Source: Mesorhizobium denitrificans | GTDB taxonomy: Bacteria; Pseudomonadota; Alphaproteobacteria; Rhizobiales; Rhizobiaceae | Length of the DNA: 64,000 nucleotides | Direction of reading: 5' to 3' | Assembly (NCBI RefSeq): GCF_003403035.1 | Contig: NZ_QURN01000003.1 | Coordinates: 186,001 to 250,000, forward strand | Shown: positions 1 to 9,870 of the stretch, piece after piece | Position numbering within the stretch: the first letter of the stretch is position 1 | Layout of the letters: the number at the start of each line of letters is the position of its first letter | Program-made: the position numbers and the translations under genes | Notes under the pieces: model-generated | What the model saw: the letters and a program-made list of their open reading frames with translations, nothing else | Databases searched by the model: none | Told to the model about the DNA's origin: nothing

Positions 1-1808
1 TGATCGGTAAACTCGTCCGGCAGCACGAGCGGGCGAACTTTCAAGCCATGCTCCAACATGCCATTGGTGGCGAGATAGTGCAGCACCTGGCTGGCGAAGC
101 CGCCTATAGAGCCTTCTTCGACCGTAATCAGCACTTCGTGCTCGCGCGCGAGGCGGCGGACGAGATCCTCATCCAGCGGCTTGGCGAAACGGGCATCGGC
201 CACGGTGGTGGACAAACCGGCGGCGTCCAATTCCTCGGCAGCTGCGACGCAATCCGAAAGGCGGGTGCCGAAGCTCAGCAGCGCGACTTTCGTTCCCTGC
301 TTAATGATGCGGCCCTTGCCGATTTCCAGCACGGCGCCGCGCTCGGGCATATCGACGCCGACACCGTTGCCGCGCGGGTAACGGAAGGCAATCGGACCTT
401 CATCATAGGCGGCGGCGGTGCGAACCATGTGGCGCAACTCTGCCTCATCCGCAGCGGCCATGACGACAAAGCCCGGCAGCGAGGCGAGATAGGTTGTGTC
501 GAACGCACCGCAATGGGTCGGGCCATCCGCGCCGACAAAGCCCGCGCGGTCAATCGGGAAGCGGACCGGCAGTTTCTGGATCGCGACATCATGCACGACC
601 TGATCGTAAGCGCGTTGCAGGAAGGTCGAGTAAATCGCGGCGAATGGCTTGTAACCCTCGCTGGCAAGCCCCGCCGCGAACGTAACCGCATGTTGCTCGG
701 CAATGCCAACATCGAACGTGCGGTTCGGGAAAACCTCGCCAAAGAGGTCGAGTCCCGTGCCGGACGGCATAGCAGCGGTGATGGCGACGATCTTGTCGTC
801 GTGCCGCGCTTCTTCGATCAGGCTTTCGGCAAAAACCTTGGTGTAAGCGGGCGCGTTGGCGGGAGCCTTGGCCTGCGTGCCGGTGACAACATCGAACTTG
901 TTGACGCCGTGATACTTGTCGGCGGATTCCTCGGCGGGGCCGTAACCCTTGCCCTTTTGCGTAACCACATGAACGATAACCGGGCCGTCATGATTGTCGC
1001 GGACGTTTTTCAAGACCGGTACGAGGTGTTCCAGATTGTGACCATCAATCGGCCCGACATGGAAGAACCCCAATTCCTCGAACATTGTGCCACCGGTGAC
1101 ATAGCCCCGCGCGTGCTCGACAGCGCGGGTGATGGCGCGGTCCATGCGCTTGCCGAGATAAGCGGTGAGCTTTTTGCCGAAATCGCGGATGCTGAGATAG
1201 GTTTTGCCCACAGCAAGACGCGCGAGATAGCCGCTCAACGCGCCAGTCGGCGGTGCAATCGACATATCATTGTCGTTGAGAATGACGATCAGGCGCGAGC
1301 CAAGTGCGCCGGCATTGTTCAAAGCCTCAAAGGCCATGCCAGCCGACATCGCACCATCGCCAATGACGGCGATGACATTGTTGCTGCCGCCCTGCAGATC
1401 GCGCGCGGCGGCCATGCCAAGACCAGCCGAAATCGAAGTTGATGAGTGCGCCGCGCCAAACGGATCATATTCGCTTTCGGCGCGCTTCGTGAAACCGGAA
1501 AGGCCGTCTTCCTGACGCAGCGTGCGCATGCGGTCGCGGCGACCCGTCAAAATCTTGTGCGGATAGGCTTGATGGCCGACATCCCAGATCAGCCGATCTG
1601 CCGGTGTGTTGAAAACATGATGCAAGGCAACCGTGAGTTCGACGACGCCAAGCCCCGCGCCAAGATGGCCGCCCGTGTGCGAGACGATGTCGATCAGCTC
1701 AGCACGCAACTCCTCGGCAAGCTGCGGAAGCTCGCTTTCATTCAGCTTGCGAAGGTCTGCGGGGGTTTGAACCCGGTCCAGCAGCGGGGTATTGGGTGGC
1801 GATTTCAC
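1..1808 (-). CDS. dxs: 1-deoxy-D-xylulose-5-phosphate synthase, 3' end cut by window edge
   Basis: Condenses pyruvate with glyceraldehyde 3-phosphate to DXP, the first step of the MEP isoprenoid pathway, using thiamine diphosphate in the cytoplasm. About 602 codons are visible of a family length near 640, so some 35-40 C-terminal residues lie outside the window. The N-terminus reads TPLLDRV, typical of the family. The ThDP motif is visible as GDGAMSAG (about residues 150-157) followed by NNAG and LNDND. The GTG at 1806-1808 is chosen because an in-frame TAA lies directly before it; an upstream ATG in the same frame would give only a 9-residue peptide. The Shine-Dalgarno is weak. ispE and ispB, also isoprenoid genes, are elsewhere in the window. 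Confidence 0.96.
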   Translation of the reverse strand, partial: MKSPPNTPLLDRVQTPADLRKLNESELPQLAEELRAELIDIVSHTGGHLGAGLGVVELTVALHHVFNTPADRLIWDVGHQAYPHKILTGRRDRMRTLRQEDGLSGFTKRAESEYDPFGAAHSSTSISAGLGMAAARDLQGGSNNVIAVIGDGAMSAGMAFEALNNAGALGSRLIVILNDNDMSIAPPTGALSGYLARLAVGKTYLSIRDFGKKLTAYLGKRMDRAITRAVEHARGYVTGGTMFEELGFFHVGPIDGHNLEHLVPVLKNVRDNHDGPVIVHVVTQKGKGYGPAEESADKYHGVNKFDVVTGTQAKAPANAPAYTKVFAESLIEEARHDDKIVAITAAMPSGTGLDLFGEVFPNRTFDVGIAEQHAVTFAAGLASEGYKPFAAIYSTFLQRAYDQVVHDVAIQKLPVRFPIDRAGFVGADGPTHCGAFDTTYLASLPGFVVMAAADEAELRHMVRTAAAYDEGPIAFRYPRGNGVGVDMPERGAVLEIGKGRIIKQGTKVALLSFGTRLSDCVAAAEELDAAGLSTTVADARFAKPLDEDLVRRLAREHEVLITVEEGSIGGFASQVLHYLATNGMLEHGLKVRPLVLPDEFTD

Positions 1809-1887
1809 TTAGTTCGGTGTCTTTTCAATAGAAGTCATAAGGAGATAATCGTCGTTTCACTCAAAGTAAATGTGCGGCGTTGCCGCT

Positions 1888-2808
1888 TCAGCTTTCCGGC
1901 AATGGGATGAACTCTTCCTCATCGCCCGGAACAATGTCGAAACTGCCCGTCTTCCACTCGTTCTTGGCCTGCTCTATGCGTTCTTTTGATGACGAAACGA
2001 AATTCCACCAAATATATCGTGGAGAACCCATCGTAGCGCCACCGAAAAGCATGAAATGCGCGCCGCGCTCGGACGAAACGACGATCTCATCACCGGGCCG
2101 GAAAACAAGAAGCTGGTCGGGCGCGAATACGTCGCCCGCAATCGAAACCTCTCCGTCCAGCGTGTAGATCGCGCGTTCTTCGGCAACGGCAGGAATACGG
2201 AACGAACCGCCAGCATCCAGAGAAACATCCGCATACAGCGTATCGTGATGGGTTGTGACAGGCGCCTTCAGCCCTTCCAGCTCACCGAGGATCAGCCGAC
2301 CTTGCGCGCCGTCCGTTTGGAAAGTCGGCAGCTTGTCGCGCGTTGTATGCTCAAATCCTGGGGCGATTTCTTCCTTTGCCTCCGGCAGAGCGAGCCATGT
2401 TTGCAAACCGGATATTGCTTGCGGACTGCCGCGCAATTCTTCCGGCGAACGTTCCGAATGCACAATTCCGCGACCGGCGGTCATGAGATTGACGTCGCCG
2501 GGCTGGATGACCATTTCGGTGCCCAGCGAATCGCGGTGGCGAATGTTTCCGTCAAATAGATAGGTGACGGTGGACAGGCCGATATGCGGATGCGGGCGCA
2601 CATCCAGCGCCTGATCGCCGCGCAAAACCGCCGGCCCCATGCGGTCGAAAAAGATGAAGGGGCCGACCATGCGGCGCTTGGCTGAGGGAAGCGCACGCCG
2701 CACGATAAGCCCGCCGACATCGTGCGAACGGGGGATCAGCATCAGTTCAATCTGGTCACAGGCGAAGGCGTCACCCGGATTCGGATCATTTCCCGGAAAG
2801 AAACTCAT
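1888..2808 (-). CDS. Pirin family bicupin protein
   Basis: A 306-residue pirin-like protein with an N-terminal cupin (about 20-130) and a Pirin_C cupin (about 180-290). The four metal ligands of the pirin fold are in place: H73 and H75 in RPHPH, then H117 and E119 in RGIVHSE, equivalent to His56, His58, His101 and Glu103 of human pirin. Bacterial relatives include quercetin 2,3-dioxygenases and proteins with unclear redox or regulatory roles, so the substrate cannot be named. It lies upstream of dxs on the same strand with an 80-base gap and could share its transcript. The ATG at 2808 is followed directly by a family-like N-terminus. Confidence 0.9.
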   Translation of the reverse strand: MSFFPGNDPNPGDAFACDQIELMLIPRSHDVGGLIVRRALPSAKRRMVGPFIFFDRMGPAVLRGDQALDVRPHPHIGLSTVTYLFDGNIRHRDSLGTEMVIQPGDVNLMTAGRGIVHSERSPEELRGSPQAISGLQTWLALPEAKEEIAPGFEHTTRDKLPTFQTDGAQGRLILGELEGLKAPVTTHHDTLYADVSLDAGGSFRIPAVAEERAIYTLDGEVSIAGDVFAPDQLLVFRPGDEIVVSSERGAHFMLFGGATMGSPRYIWWNFVSSSKERIEQAKNEWKTGSFDIVPGDEEEFIPLPES

Positions 2809-2840
2809 GCGACTTCTCCCTTACTCCAATTGAGGGAAAT

Positions 2841-3092
2841 CTACTCCGCGTCCAGTGGTTCGGTGCCGGCAGGTTTGCCATCACGCGAAAGCCGGATTTT
2901 CTCAACCTTATCCTCAGCGGCCTTGAGCAGCCTGGCGCAATGCGCCTTTAACAATTCGCCGCGCTCATAAATGCGGATGGACTGATCCAGCGGAACTTCG
3001 CCGCGCTCCAGATCGTCCACGATCTTCTCAAGCGCCTCAAGCGCCTGCTCGAAGCTCATGGCGGCGATGTCCTGATTTGCGTCCTGCGTCAT
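2841..3092 (-). CDS. xseB: Exodeoxyribonuclease VII small subunit
   Basis: An 83-residue XseB. Several copies of this small helical subunit assemble with XseA into exonuclease VII, which degrades single-stranded DNA to oligonucleotides. The diagnostic segment [18 protein letters not shown] (about residues 13-30), then [11 protein letters not shown], is clear. The size matches the family (about 80 residues). The ATG at 3092 lies 3 bases after the stop of the upstream deacetylase-like gene, so the two are almost certainly co-transcribed. xseA is not in this window. Confidence 0.95.
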   Translation of the reverse strand: MTQDANQDIAAMSFEQALEALEKIVDDLERGEVPLDQSIRIYERGELLKAHCARLLKAAEDKVEKIRLSRDGKPAGTEPLDAE

Positions 3093-3095
3093 TCC

Positions 3096-4025
3096 CTATC
3101 CCTTCATGAGCCGCTTTACGTGCGCACCGACCGAAAAGGCCAATCCCTGCAAATCGTAGCCGCCTTCCAGCAGGCTGACCAAGCGGTTGTTGCTGTGGCG
3201 CTCGGCAATGTCCATCAACTGGCCGGTCGCCCAATCAAAATCGTCTTCCGTGAGATTGATCTGCGCGAGTGGGTCGCGGTGATGCGCATCGAATCCGGCG
3301 GAGATTATCAGCAGGTCCGGGGCGAAATTGCGAATGGCCGGAAATACGCGCGAACGCATGGCCTCGCGGAACAGATCGCTGCCGCTGTCAGGCGAAAGCG
3401 GGGCGTTGACGATGTTGTTTTTCAGGCCCGTCTCGTCCTTCGCGCCAGTGCCGGGATAAAGCGGAATCTGGTGCGTGGAGAGATAGAGCACGGACGGGTC
3501 GTCCCAGAAAATATCCTGCGTGCCGTTACCGTGATGAACGTCCCAATCCATGATCGCGACGCGCGAAATGCCGTGTTTCTTTTGCGCATGGCGGGCGGCG
3601 ATGGCGGCATTGTTGAACAGGCAAAAGCCCATCGCCGTGGTTTTTTCCGCGTGGTGGCCTGGCGGACGCGCAGCGACGAAAACATTGTCGGCCTGACCGG
3701 TAAAAACATCGTCCACGGCAGCGGTAGCCGCGCCGACCGCAGTTAGCGCCGCCTCCCAGCTTTTGGGGCTGACATAGGTGTCCGACTCAATCTGGACGAT
3801 GCCTTCCTCTGGTATCTTGCTGCGTTGATTCTCGACGTGAGATTCCGGGTGGGCGAGCAGGATGGACGCCTCATCGCCCATTGGCGCTTTCTTGCGGTCG
3901 AGATGCTCATAGCCGATGTCTTCCAGATGCGCCTCGATGGCGCGAATGCGATCCGGCCTTTCCGGGTGGCCGGAAGGCGTTAGATGCTCCAGAAAGATCG
4001 GGTGCGTGTAGAGGCGGGTTGTCAT
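3096..4025 (-). CDS. Histone deacetylase family protein (acetylpolyamine amidohydrolase-like)
   Basis: A 309-residue zinc-dependent deacetylase of the arginase/HDAC fold. From the chosen ATG, the catalytic His pair is H124-H125 (RPPGHHAE), the zinc ligands are D162 and H164 (DWDVHHGNG) and D246 (AGFDAHHRDP), and the transition-state tyrosine is Y290 (EGGYD). All residues for catalysis are therefore present. Bacterial members deacetylate acetylpolyamines or acetyl-lysine; the real substrate is unknown. The start at 4025 (MTTRLYTHP) is preferred over a start 36 bases upstream, because the family begins at this point. It is coupled to xseB downstream, an arrangement common in Rhizobiales. Confidence 0.93.
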   Translation of the reverse strand: MTTRLYTHPIFLEHLTPSGHPERPDRIRAIEAHLEDIGYEHLDRKKAPMGDEASILLAHPESHVENQRSKIPEEGIVQIESDTYVSPKSWEAALTAVGAATAAVDDVFTGQADNVFVAARPPGHHAEKTTAMGFCLFNNAAIAARHAQKKHGISRVAIMDWDVHHGNGTQDIFWDDPSVLYLSTHQIPLYPGTGAKDETGLKNNIVNAPLSPDSGSDLFREAMRSRVFPAIRNFAPDLLIISAGFDAHHRDPLAQINLTEDDFDWATGQLMDIAERHSNNRLVSLLEGGYDLQGLAFSVGAHVKRLMKG

Positions 4026-4079
4026 ACGGCTAACATAGGGCGATGCGGCCCTTCCCGCCACGCAAAAGCGGCGATTTAC

Positions 4080-5177
4080 TCAGAGAATTTCAGTGCGCAA
4101 AATCCGAATGCCAAAGCCTTCCAGACCGACATAGTGGCGCTCACGCGAGGCGATCAACTCAATGGAGCCAATGCCAAGATCTTTCAGGATTTGCGCGCCG
4201 AGGCCGATTTCACGCCATTCGCTTTCGCGGCGAAGTGCTTCCTCATGGCTCTCACCATCGGTTGCAAGGCGCGAGCGCTTGCTATGGCCGACGCCGACCG
4301 AGCCCTCGCGGAGATAAACAATGACGCCCCTGCCCTTGGCAGCGATGGCTTGCATGATGGTGTCCAGCCGCGGAACCGTGCCGAACACATCTGCCACGAC
4401 ATTTTCCGGGTGCAGGCGGACCGGGACGTCTTCACCGTCGCGAACATCGCCGAACACGATGGCGAGGTGCTGCATGGGGTCCCACGGCAACGTGTATGTG
4501 TAAGCCTTTGCCTTGCCCGCAGGCGTTTCAATGTCGAAACACGCCACGCGTTCAACCAGCGTTTCCTGACGTTGGCGATAGGCAATCAGGTCTGCGACGG
4601 AAACAAGTTTCAGGCCATGCTTTTGGGCGAAATCGACGACCTGCGGCCCGCGCGTGACCGTACCGTCGTCGTTCACCAGCTCGCAGATAACGCCGACGGC
4701 GGGCAGGCCGGCCAGCTTGCAAAGATCGACGGCGGCTTCGGTATGGCCCGAGCGCATCAACACGCCGCCCTCGCGGGCGATGAGCGGGAAGATGTGGCCG
4801 GGGCGCACGAAATCGCTCGCGCCGACATTGCCGTTTGCGAGGTTGCGAACCGTCAGCGTGCGGTCGTCGGCAGAAATGCCGGTTGTGGTTCCGTGTTTGA
4901 AATCGACGCTGACTGTGAAGGCGGTAGTGTGGGCGGAATCATTGTCCGCAACCATCGGCGCAAGGTTCAGGCGGCGCGCGTCGTCGCGGGTCATGGGAGT
5001 ACACACGATGCCCGACGTGTGGCGCACGATGAACGCCATTTTCTCCGGCGTGCAGTGGACCGCAGCGACGATAAGATCACCTTCGTTTTCGCGCCCATCA
5101 TCATCCATGACGACAACAATCTCGCCGCGCTCGAAAGCGCGCAGAGCTTCAACGATTTTCTTCTGATCGTAGGACAT
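4080..5177 (-). CDS. ribB: 3,4-dihydroxy-2-butanone 4-phosphate synthase with degenerate GTP cyclohydrolase II domain (RibBX type)
   Basis: A 365-residue fusion. Residues 1 to about 200 form the DHBP synthase, which makes the four-carbon precursor of riboflavin from ribulose 5-phosphate: metal site DDDGRENEGD (25-34; E30, E32) and H145 in RSGHTEA are intact. Residues about 206-365 align with GTP cyclohydrolase II but lack the zinc cysteines: the HSEC position reads HPEN (N259) and the LRCDC position reads VPRLD (268-272). The C-terminal half should thus not open GTP, and another GCHII must serve the pathway. Similar proteins in rhizobia have been called RibBX. The gene lies 15 bases downstream of aroC and is probably in one operon with it. 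Confidence 0.93.
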   Translation of the reverse strand: MSYDQKKIVEALRAFERGEIVVVMDDDGRENEGDLIVAAVHCTPEKMAFIVRHTSGIVCTPMTRDDARRLNLAPMVADNDSAHTTAFTVSVDFKHGTTTGISADDRTLTVRNLANGNVGASDFVRPGHIFPLIAREGGVLMRSGHTEAAVDLCKLAGLPAVGVICELVNDDGTVTRGPQVVDFAQKHGLKLVSVADLIAYRQRQETLVERVACFDIETPAGKAKAYTYTLPWDPMQHLAIVFGDVRDGEDVPVRLHPENVVADVFGTVPRLDTIMQAIAAKGRGVIVYLREGSVGVGHSKRSRLATDGESHEEALRRESEWREIGLGAQILKDLGIGSIELIASRERHYVGLEGFGIRILRTEIL

Positions 5178-5192
5178 GGGCTTTCCGAAAGT

Positions 5193-6293
5193 TTACACGC
5201 GGCCGGTCTGGCCGCGATGGCGCAGATAGTGATCTGCGATGGCACAGGCGACCATCGCTTCGCCGATTGGCACCGCACGGATGCCGACGCAAGGGTCGTG
5301 ACGACCCTTGGTGACAACCTCAACTTCGTTGCCGTCCCTATCAATGGAGCGGCGCGGAGTGAGGATCGACGATGTGGGCTTTACAGCAAAGCGGGCCACA
5401 ACCGGCTGGCCGGTCGAGATGCCGCCCAGAATGCCGCCCGCATTGTTTGACAAAAAGACCGGCTGGCCGTCGTTGCCTATGCGCATTTCGTCGGCGTTCT
5501 GCTCGCCGGTGATGCGCGCGGCCTCAAAGCCGTTGCCGATTTCCACGCCCTTCACGGCGTTTATCGACATCAGATTGCTGGCGATATCCTGATCCAGCTT
5601 GGCGTAAATCGGCGCGCCGAGGCCCGCCGGAACGCCATCCGCAACAATCTCGATGACCGCGCCAACGGATGATCCCGACTTGCGAATGCCATCCAGATAG
5701 GTGGTGAAAACCGCGACAGAAGCCGGGTCCGGCGTGAAGAATGGGTTTTCGCCGTCGCGCACGAAATCCCAATTCCAATTCGCCCGGTCGATGGATTTTT
5801 TGCCCATTGAAATGAGCGCGCCACGTATGGCGAGGCCCGGCACGACTTTTCGCGCCAGCGCGCCAGCAGCCACGCGAGCCGCAGTTTCCCGCGCCGACGA
5901 ACGCCCGCCACCGCGAAAATCACGCACGCCATATTTCACGTCATAGGCATAGTCCGCATGGCCGGGACGATATTGCCGCGCGATTTCGCCATAATCCTTC
6001 GAGCGCTGATCGACATTTTCGATCATCATCGAAACCGGCGTGCCGGTCGTTATCATCGTCTCGCCGTCATCATCCATGATGAAGCCGGACAGGATTTTGA
6101 CTTCGTCAGGTTCGCGCCGCTGCGTGACGAATCGCGACTGGCCCGGACGACGGCGATCCAGATCCGCCTGTATTTCCGCGCGCGTGAACCGGATGCCCGG
6201 AGGGCAGCCATCGACAACGCAACCCAAAGCCGCGCCGTGGCTTTCGCCCCAGGTGGTCACGCGGAAGAGATGGCCGAACGTGTTGTGAGACAT
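5193..6293 (-). CDS. aroC: Chorismate synthase
   Basis: Converts 5-enolpyruvylshikimate 3-phosphate to chorismate with reduced FMN, the last common step of aromatic amino acid synthesis. The protein has 366 residues, normal for the family. The N-terminus [19 protein letters not shown] holds the conserved H19. A second conserved histidine is H112 in RPGHADY. The signature [18 protein letters not shown] follows at about 128-145. The ATG at 6293 begins exactly at the usual family start. It is the first gene of the minus-strand run that continues into ribBX. Confidence 0.97.
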   Translation of the reverse strand: MSHNTFGHLFRVTTWGESHGAALGCVVDGCPPGIRFTRAEIQADLDRRRPGQSRFVTQRREPDEVKILSGFIMDDDGETMITTGTPVSMMIENVDQRSKDYGEIARQYRPGHADYAYDVKYGVRDFRGGGRSSARETAARVAAGALARKVVPGLAIRGALISMGKKSIDRANWNWDFVRDGENPFFTPDPASVAVFTTYLDGIRKSGSSVGAVIEIVADGVPAGLGAPIYAKLDQDIASNLMSINAVKGVEIGNGFEAARITGEQNADEMRIGNDGQPVFLSNNAGGILGGISTGQPVVARFAVKPTSSILTPRRSIDRDGNEVEVVTKGRHDPCVGIRAVPIGEAMVACAIADHYLRHRGQTGRV

Positions 6294-6465
6294 GGAGTTT
6301 TCTTGGCCGAATGAGCAATGCTTCCCGCCTTCTATTGGGGTTTTCCACCGCGGTCAAACGAGTGTGTATGTGCGCATGATTGGCTTGGCTCATAATTTCT
6401 GACACATTTATAATATTAGCTATTCGCCATCATTCACGTCGACAAGAAAAAGATAAGAGAAGCAG

Positions 6466-6711
6466 ATGCGCTTTGTGTTGACCCTCGCCGCCGCTCTTGT
6501 GTCCGTTACCACTGCCTTCGCGGCCGATACCGAGGGCGAGATCAAGAAAATCGATGCCGACAAGGGGACGATCACACTCAGCGACGGCAAGACCTACAAG
6601 CTACCCGGCGAGTTCGACGTCGCCTCGCTCAAAGAGGGAATGGATATCGTCATCTCCTATGACAAGGTGGATGGCGAAAACCTCATCGCCGATATGCAAC
6701 TGCCGGATTGA
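6466..6711 (+). CDS. Secreted DUF1344 protein
   Basis: An 81-residue protein with a Sec signal peptide (about residues 1-19, cleavage after AFA) and a small DUF1344 domain (EGEIKKIDADKGTITLSDGK, then LPGEFDV). The fold is probably a small beta barrel; function is unknown. DUF1344 proteins are almost confined to Rhizobiales. The ATG is preceded by a purine-rich AAGAGAAG stretch. The 150 bases upstream, shared with the divergent aroC, are AT-rich around 6405-6425 and may hold the promoter. A palindromic repeat follows the gene. Confidence 0.85.
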   Translation: MRFVLTLAAALVSVTTAFAADTEGEIKKIDADKGTITLSDGKTYKLPGEFDVASLKEGMDIVISYDKVDGENLIADMQLPD

Positions 6712-6769
6712 GCGGTGCCGGAGCGGTGTTGCTGTCCATCAGGTAGATTTGGCGCGGGCTGATCAATAC

Positions 6770-6831
6770 CCCTCATCCACCTGCCGGCACCCTCCCCCTT
6801 GAGGGAGAAGGTGCCGCCAAGCGGATGAGGG
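6770..6831. repeat. REP-like palindromic repeat, near-complete copy
   Basis: An imperfect palindrome. The outer arms CCCTCATCC (6770-6778) and GGATGAGGG (6823-6831) pair perfectly, inner arms GGCACC (6786-6791) and GGTGCC (6810-6815) pair, and the apex is CTCCC / GGGAG. It sits between two convergent genes and may also end transcription. Related copies are at 15084, 25702, 36467, 36588 and 36740. Confidence 0.8.
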
Positions 6832-6833
6832 AA

Positions 6834-7433
6834 CTAGAGCCAGTTAAGAGCGCCGTTTTCCAACCGCAGAACGCGATCTTGCGGGATCGCGAGGTCGGCA
6901 GCTTCGGACTCGCTCACGCCGCTCGCCAGCCGGAAAATCGCACGCAATATGCCGCCATGCGCGACGCAAACTGTCGGCTGGCTGATCGAATCAAACCACG
7001 GACGCATACGCGTCAGCAGCATTTGATAGCTCTCGCCGCCCTCACCCGGTGGCACCATGTTCCATTTGTCGGCGCGACGACGCCGAAACATGTCCGGCGC
7101 GGAACCCTTTAGGTCGGCCAGGCGCTGGCCTTGCCAATCGCCAAAATGCACCTCGACCAAGCGAGGATCAGTGCGGAAATCATCCACATCCAACCCCATT
7201 TCACGCCGTACGATCTGCATGGTTTCCACCGTGCGGCGCATGGGGCTGGCGACAAAATCGACGGTTTCCGGATGCGAGATGAGATCGCGCAGGAGTCTAC
7301 CGTTGCGCTCGGCCTGCATATGCCCGATCGCATTCAGATCGACTTCGTTCTGCCCTTGAAAGCGTCCCTCGGCGTTCCAGTCGGTCTGACCGTGGCGAAC
7401 GAAATAGACCAGCGGCTTCGGGAGGTCAGGCAC
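6834..7433 (-). CDS. Histidine phosphatase (phosphoglycerate mutase-like) family protein
   Basis: About 199 residues. The phosphohistidine motif is VRHGQTDWN near the N-terminus (H14 from the chosen start), with GRFQGQ.DVDLN-type residues after it. The second arginine region (SPMRRTVETMQ), the conserved glutamate (LVEVHFGDWQG) and the second histidine (VCVAHGGILRA) are all present, so the fold and active site are complete. The substrate is not evident; such proteins act on sugar phosphates, phosphoproteins or nucleotides. The GTG at 7433 is preferred: it has AAGGAA about 10 bases upstream and lies 16 bases after the fabI stop, while a farther start would overlap fabI. Confidence 0.87.
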   Translation of the reverse strand: MPDLPKPLVYFVRHGQTDWNAEGRFQGQNEVDLNAIGHMQAERNGRLLRDLISHPETVDFVASPMRRTVETMQIVRREMGLDVDDFRTDPRLVEVHFGDWQGQRLADLKGSAPDMFRRRRADKWNMVPPGEGGESYQMLLTRMRPWFDSISQPTVCVAHGGILRAIFRLASGVSESEAADLAIPQDRVLRLENGALNWL

Positions 7434-7449
7434 TTTGGCGCGGGCTTCC

Positions 7450-8268
7450 TTATTCCTTGACCACCGAAATGTCCGGCGCATCGACGGCTTTCATGCCGAC
7501 GACGTGATAGCCGGAATCGACGTGATGAACCTCGCCAGTCACACCTCGGGACAGGTCTGACAGAAGATACAGGCCAGCGTCACCCACTTCCTCGACAGAA
7601 ACGGTGCGCTTGAGCGGCGCGTTGTACTCGTTCCATTTCAGGATGTAGCGGAAATCGCCAATGCCGGAAGCGGCCAGCGTCTTGATGGGACCGGCGGAAA
7701 TAGCATTGACGCGGATGTTCTTGGAGCCAAGATCCACGGCCAGATAGCGGACGCTTGCTTCAAGCGCGGCCTTGGCAACACCCATGACGTTATAATGCGG
7801 CATGACTTTTTCAGCGCCGTAATAGGTGAGCGTGAGCAGCGAACCGCCATCGGTCATCAGCTCTTCGGCGCGCTTGGCGATGGTGGTGAAGGAAAACACC
7901 GAGATGTCCATCGTCATGAGGAAATTGTCACGCGTCGTATCAACATAACGACCGTCAAGCTCATCCTTGTTGGAAAAGGCGATGGCGTGAACGAGGAAAT
8001 CGAGCTTGCCCCACTTCGACTTGATGCCATCGAACACGGCGTCGAGGCTTGATTCGTCAGTGACGTCGCAATGGCCCGCCAGTTCAGCGCCGAGTTCTTC
8101 CGCAAGCGGCTCGACACGCTTCCTGAATTGCTCACCCTGATAGGTGAGCGCGATTTCCGCGCCCTGTGCAACACAGGCCTTCGCGATGCCATAGGCGATG
8201 GAACGGTTATTCGCGACGCCTAGGATGAGGCCGCGCTTGCCGGCCATCAAGCCCTGTCCTGCTGCCAT
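7450..8268 (-). CDS. fabI: Enoyl-[acyl-carrier-protein] reductase (NADH)
   Basis: Reduces trans-2-enoyl-ACP in the last step of each fatty-acid elongation cycle. It is a 272-residue SDR-fold FabI. The dinucleotide motif GVANNRSIAYGIA starts near residue 17. The catalytic residues Y149, Y159 and K166 match E. coli Y146, Y156 and K163, with the FabI spacing Y-x6-K in YNVMGVAK. The start MAAGQGLMAGKRG at 8268 fits the family better than one 18 codons upstream. The histidine phosphatase follows 16 bases downstream. This sequence class is the usual triclosan/diazaborine target type, an inference from family only. Confidence 0.95.
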   Translation of the reverse strand: MAAGQGLMAGKRGLILGVANNRSIAYGIAKACVAQGAEIALTYQGEQFRKRVEPLAEELGAELAGHCDVTDESSLDAVFDGIKSKWGKLDFLVHAIAFSNKDELDGRYVDTTRDNFLMTMDISVFSFTTIAKRAEELMTDGGSLLTLTYYGAEKVMPHYNVMGVAKAALEASVRYLAVDLGSKNIRVNAISAGPIKTLAASGIGDFRYILKWNEYNAPLKRTVSVEEVGDAGLYLLSDLSRGVTGEVHHVDSGYHVVGMKAVDAPDISVVKE

Positions 8269-8351
8269 TTTGAGAGACTCCAGACTGAATTTTGGATCAG
8301 CGAGCCTATCGCACAGGCGCACGCGACCATCAAGCGCGCAACTTCAATCGA

Positions 8352-9281
8352 TTACGATGCCGTTTTGCGCAGCAACTCTTCCAGCGCCGGGTCACCGCCC
8401 GTGGGCAACATTATGCGAACATGCACGTAAAGGTCGCCGTGACCACCGCTTTTGAGCGGCAAGCCTTTGCCCTTGAGGCGCATGATCTTGTCTGAACTGG
8501 ACCAAGCCGGAACCTTTATGCCAAGCCTGCCAGTTGGTGTTTCGACCGGCGCGGTTGCGCCCAGCACGGCGTCCCGCAGCGATACGGGAAGGTCGACATG
8601 AAGGTCGCGCCCATCGACACGATAGCGCGAATGGGTGCGCAACCTGATCTTGACCAGCGCATCACCAGCGCCGCCCGGACCATGCATACCCTGCCCTTTC
8701 AGGCGGATGGTCTGGCCGTCCTCGACGAAGGCGGGCAACTTTACCGCGAGCTTGCGGCCATCGGGAAATTGCGCGCTGACCTTGGCGGCGGTGGCCATTT
8801 CTTCCACAGAAATATCAAGCGTGACGGAAACATCCTCACCTCGCGGCACGCGCCGCTGGCGCGCATTGGGGCGAGCGCCGCCTCCCGCAAAGGCATCACC
8901 GAAAATCTGGCTAAAGATGTCATCCGCATCACCGCCAGCATTGCCGCCGAACGGACGCCCGCCTGATGAACGGAAGTCGAAATGCGAATCGCCGCCGCGC
9001 TGGCGGAACGCCGCAAACGGATCGCCGCCACCGGCACTTTCGAAGCCTTGAAACACAGGCTTTCCATCCGGGCCGATTTCGCCACGGTCAAACGCTGCGC
9101 GCTGTTTTTCGTCGCCCAGAATTTCGTATGCCTGATTGGCCGTAGCGAAAAGATCTTTCGCCTTGGGATCGTTGGGGTTCTGGTCCGGGTGATATTGCTT
9201 GGCCAGCTTGCGAAACGCGGACTTGATGTCCTTCGCAGACGCCGTTCTGGCCACACCCAAAACCTCATAGGGGTCGCGCAC
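8352..9281 (-). CDS. J-domain co-chaperone, CbpA/DnaJ type III-like without zinc finger
   Basis: A 309-residue Hsp40. The J domain is residues 3-68 with HPD at 31-33. A Gly/Phe-rich linker (about 75-135) follows, and then the two C-terminal substrate-binding domains, with [19 protein letters not shown] near 145. No CxxCxGxG zinc repeats are present, so this is a CbpA-class (type II) protein rather than canonical DnaJ. It should stimulate DnaK ATP hydrolysis and hand over clients. The start is a GTG at 9281 directly in front of RDPYEVLGV; no better in-frame start is visible. It shares strand with fabI, 83 bases away. Confidence 0.93.
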   Translation of the reverse strand: MRDPYEVLGVARTASAKDIKSAFRKLAKQYHPDQNPNDPKAKDLFATANQAYEILGDEKQRAAFDRGEIGPDGKPVFQGFESAGGGDPFAAFRQRGGDSHFDFRSSGGRPFGGNAGGDADDIFSQIFGDAFAGGGARPNARQRRVPRGEDVSVTLDISVEEMATAAKVSAQFPDGRKLAVKLPAFVEDGQTIRLKGQGMHGPGGAGDALVKIRLRTHSRYRVDGRDLHVDLPVSLRDAVLGATAPVETPTGRLGIKVPAWSSSDKIMRLKGKGLPLKSGGHGDLYVHVRIMLPTGGDPALEELLRKTAS

Positions 9282-9369
9282 TGTCAGTTTTCCAACCTTT
9301 CACGGAAGCGTGAATTCTCGCCATCTAATATGCGGTCGACAGCGCAGAAATTCCAGTGGCGTTTATCGA

Positions 9370-9789
9370 TTATGAAGGGGCAAATGCCGTCATCTGCCAG
9401 GTGCCCGGCGCAACCATGCACGCCCGCCCCTGATAAAGCGAAATACCGTCGAAGCTTTCGCGCGTGGTGGTGAACTTGCGGCAGACCTGCCCTTGCTGGC
9501 TGTCTTCGGTAACCGCGCTTATAGCGCCCCGCGAACCGGTATCCGCATTGGCCCATGCGAGCGGCGCGCCATCGAGGGTGGAAAGGTCAGCCGAGGAAAC
9601 CGCGTTGCGAACCGTCAGCGCATCTGATTGCGCTTCAGCATCTGGCGCAGGCGGCGTAGGCGCCACTGTGGAGGTGACGATACCTTGATCGACATCCTTG
9701 CCGCCGCCGAGCATGGTGGAGGTGCAACCAGCTGTTAACAGCCCAAAAAGCATAAACGCCGCCGCGCCTGACCGACGCATCGCTGGCAT
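9370..9789 (-). CDS. Lipoprotein with RT0821/Lpp0805-type surface-protein domain
   Basis: About 139 residues. A signal peptide ends in a lipobox LTAGC, so the mature protein should be lipidated and sit in the envelope. A short Pro/Ala/Thr linker (PTPPAPDAEAQ) leads to a C-terminal domain with two cysteines (QVCRKF and GRACMV) and a closing PGTWQM, resembling the RT0821/Lpp0805 family of small surface lipoproteins (17-kDa-antigen-like). The start at 9789 (MPAMRRSG) places the lipobox about 20 residues in; an upstream start would give an overlong leader. It is divergent from pdxH, with 81 bases between starts for both promoters. Confidence 0.75.
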   Translation of the reverse strand: MPAMRRSGAAAFMLFGLLTAGCTSTMLGGGKDVDQGIVTSTVAPTPPAPDAEAQSDALTVRNAVSSADLSTLDGAPLAWANADTGSRGAISAVTEDSQQGQVCRKFTTTRESFDGISLYQGRACMVAPGTWQMTAFAPS

Positions 9790-9870
9790 TATATTGCTTT
9801 TGGTGCGTGGTGCTTGCGCCAATCGCGCCAATAGGCAAACTCCCAAACCGACATCCCTCAAGGGCTATTT

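Noticed and set aside
48-1442. A 464-codon plus-strand open frame
   Set aside because: It is antisense to dxs, whose ThDP motifs are intact on the minus strand. GC-rich codon use produces such mirror frames.
3984-5450. A 488-codon plus-strand open frame
   Set aside because: Antisense across ribBX and aroC; no family features.
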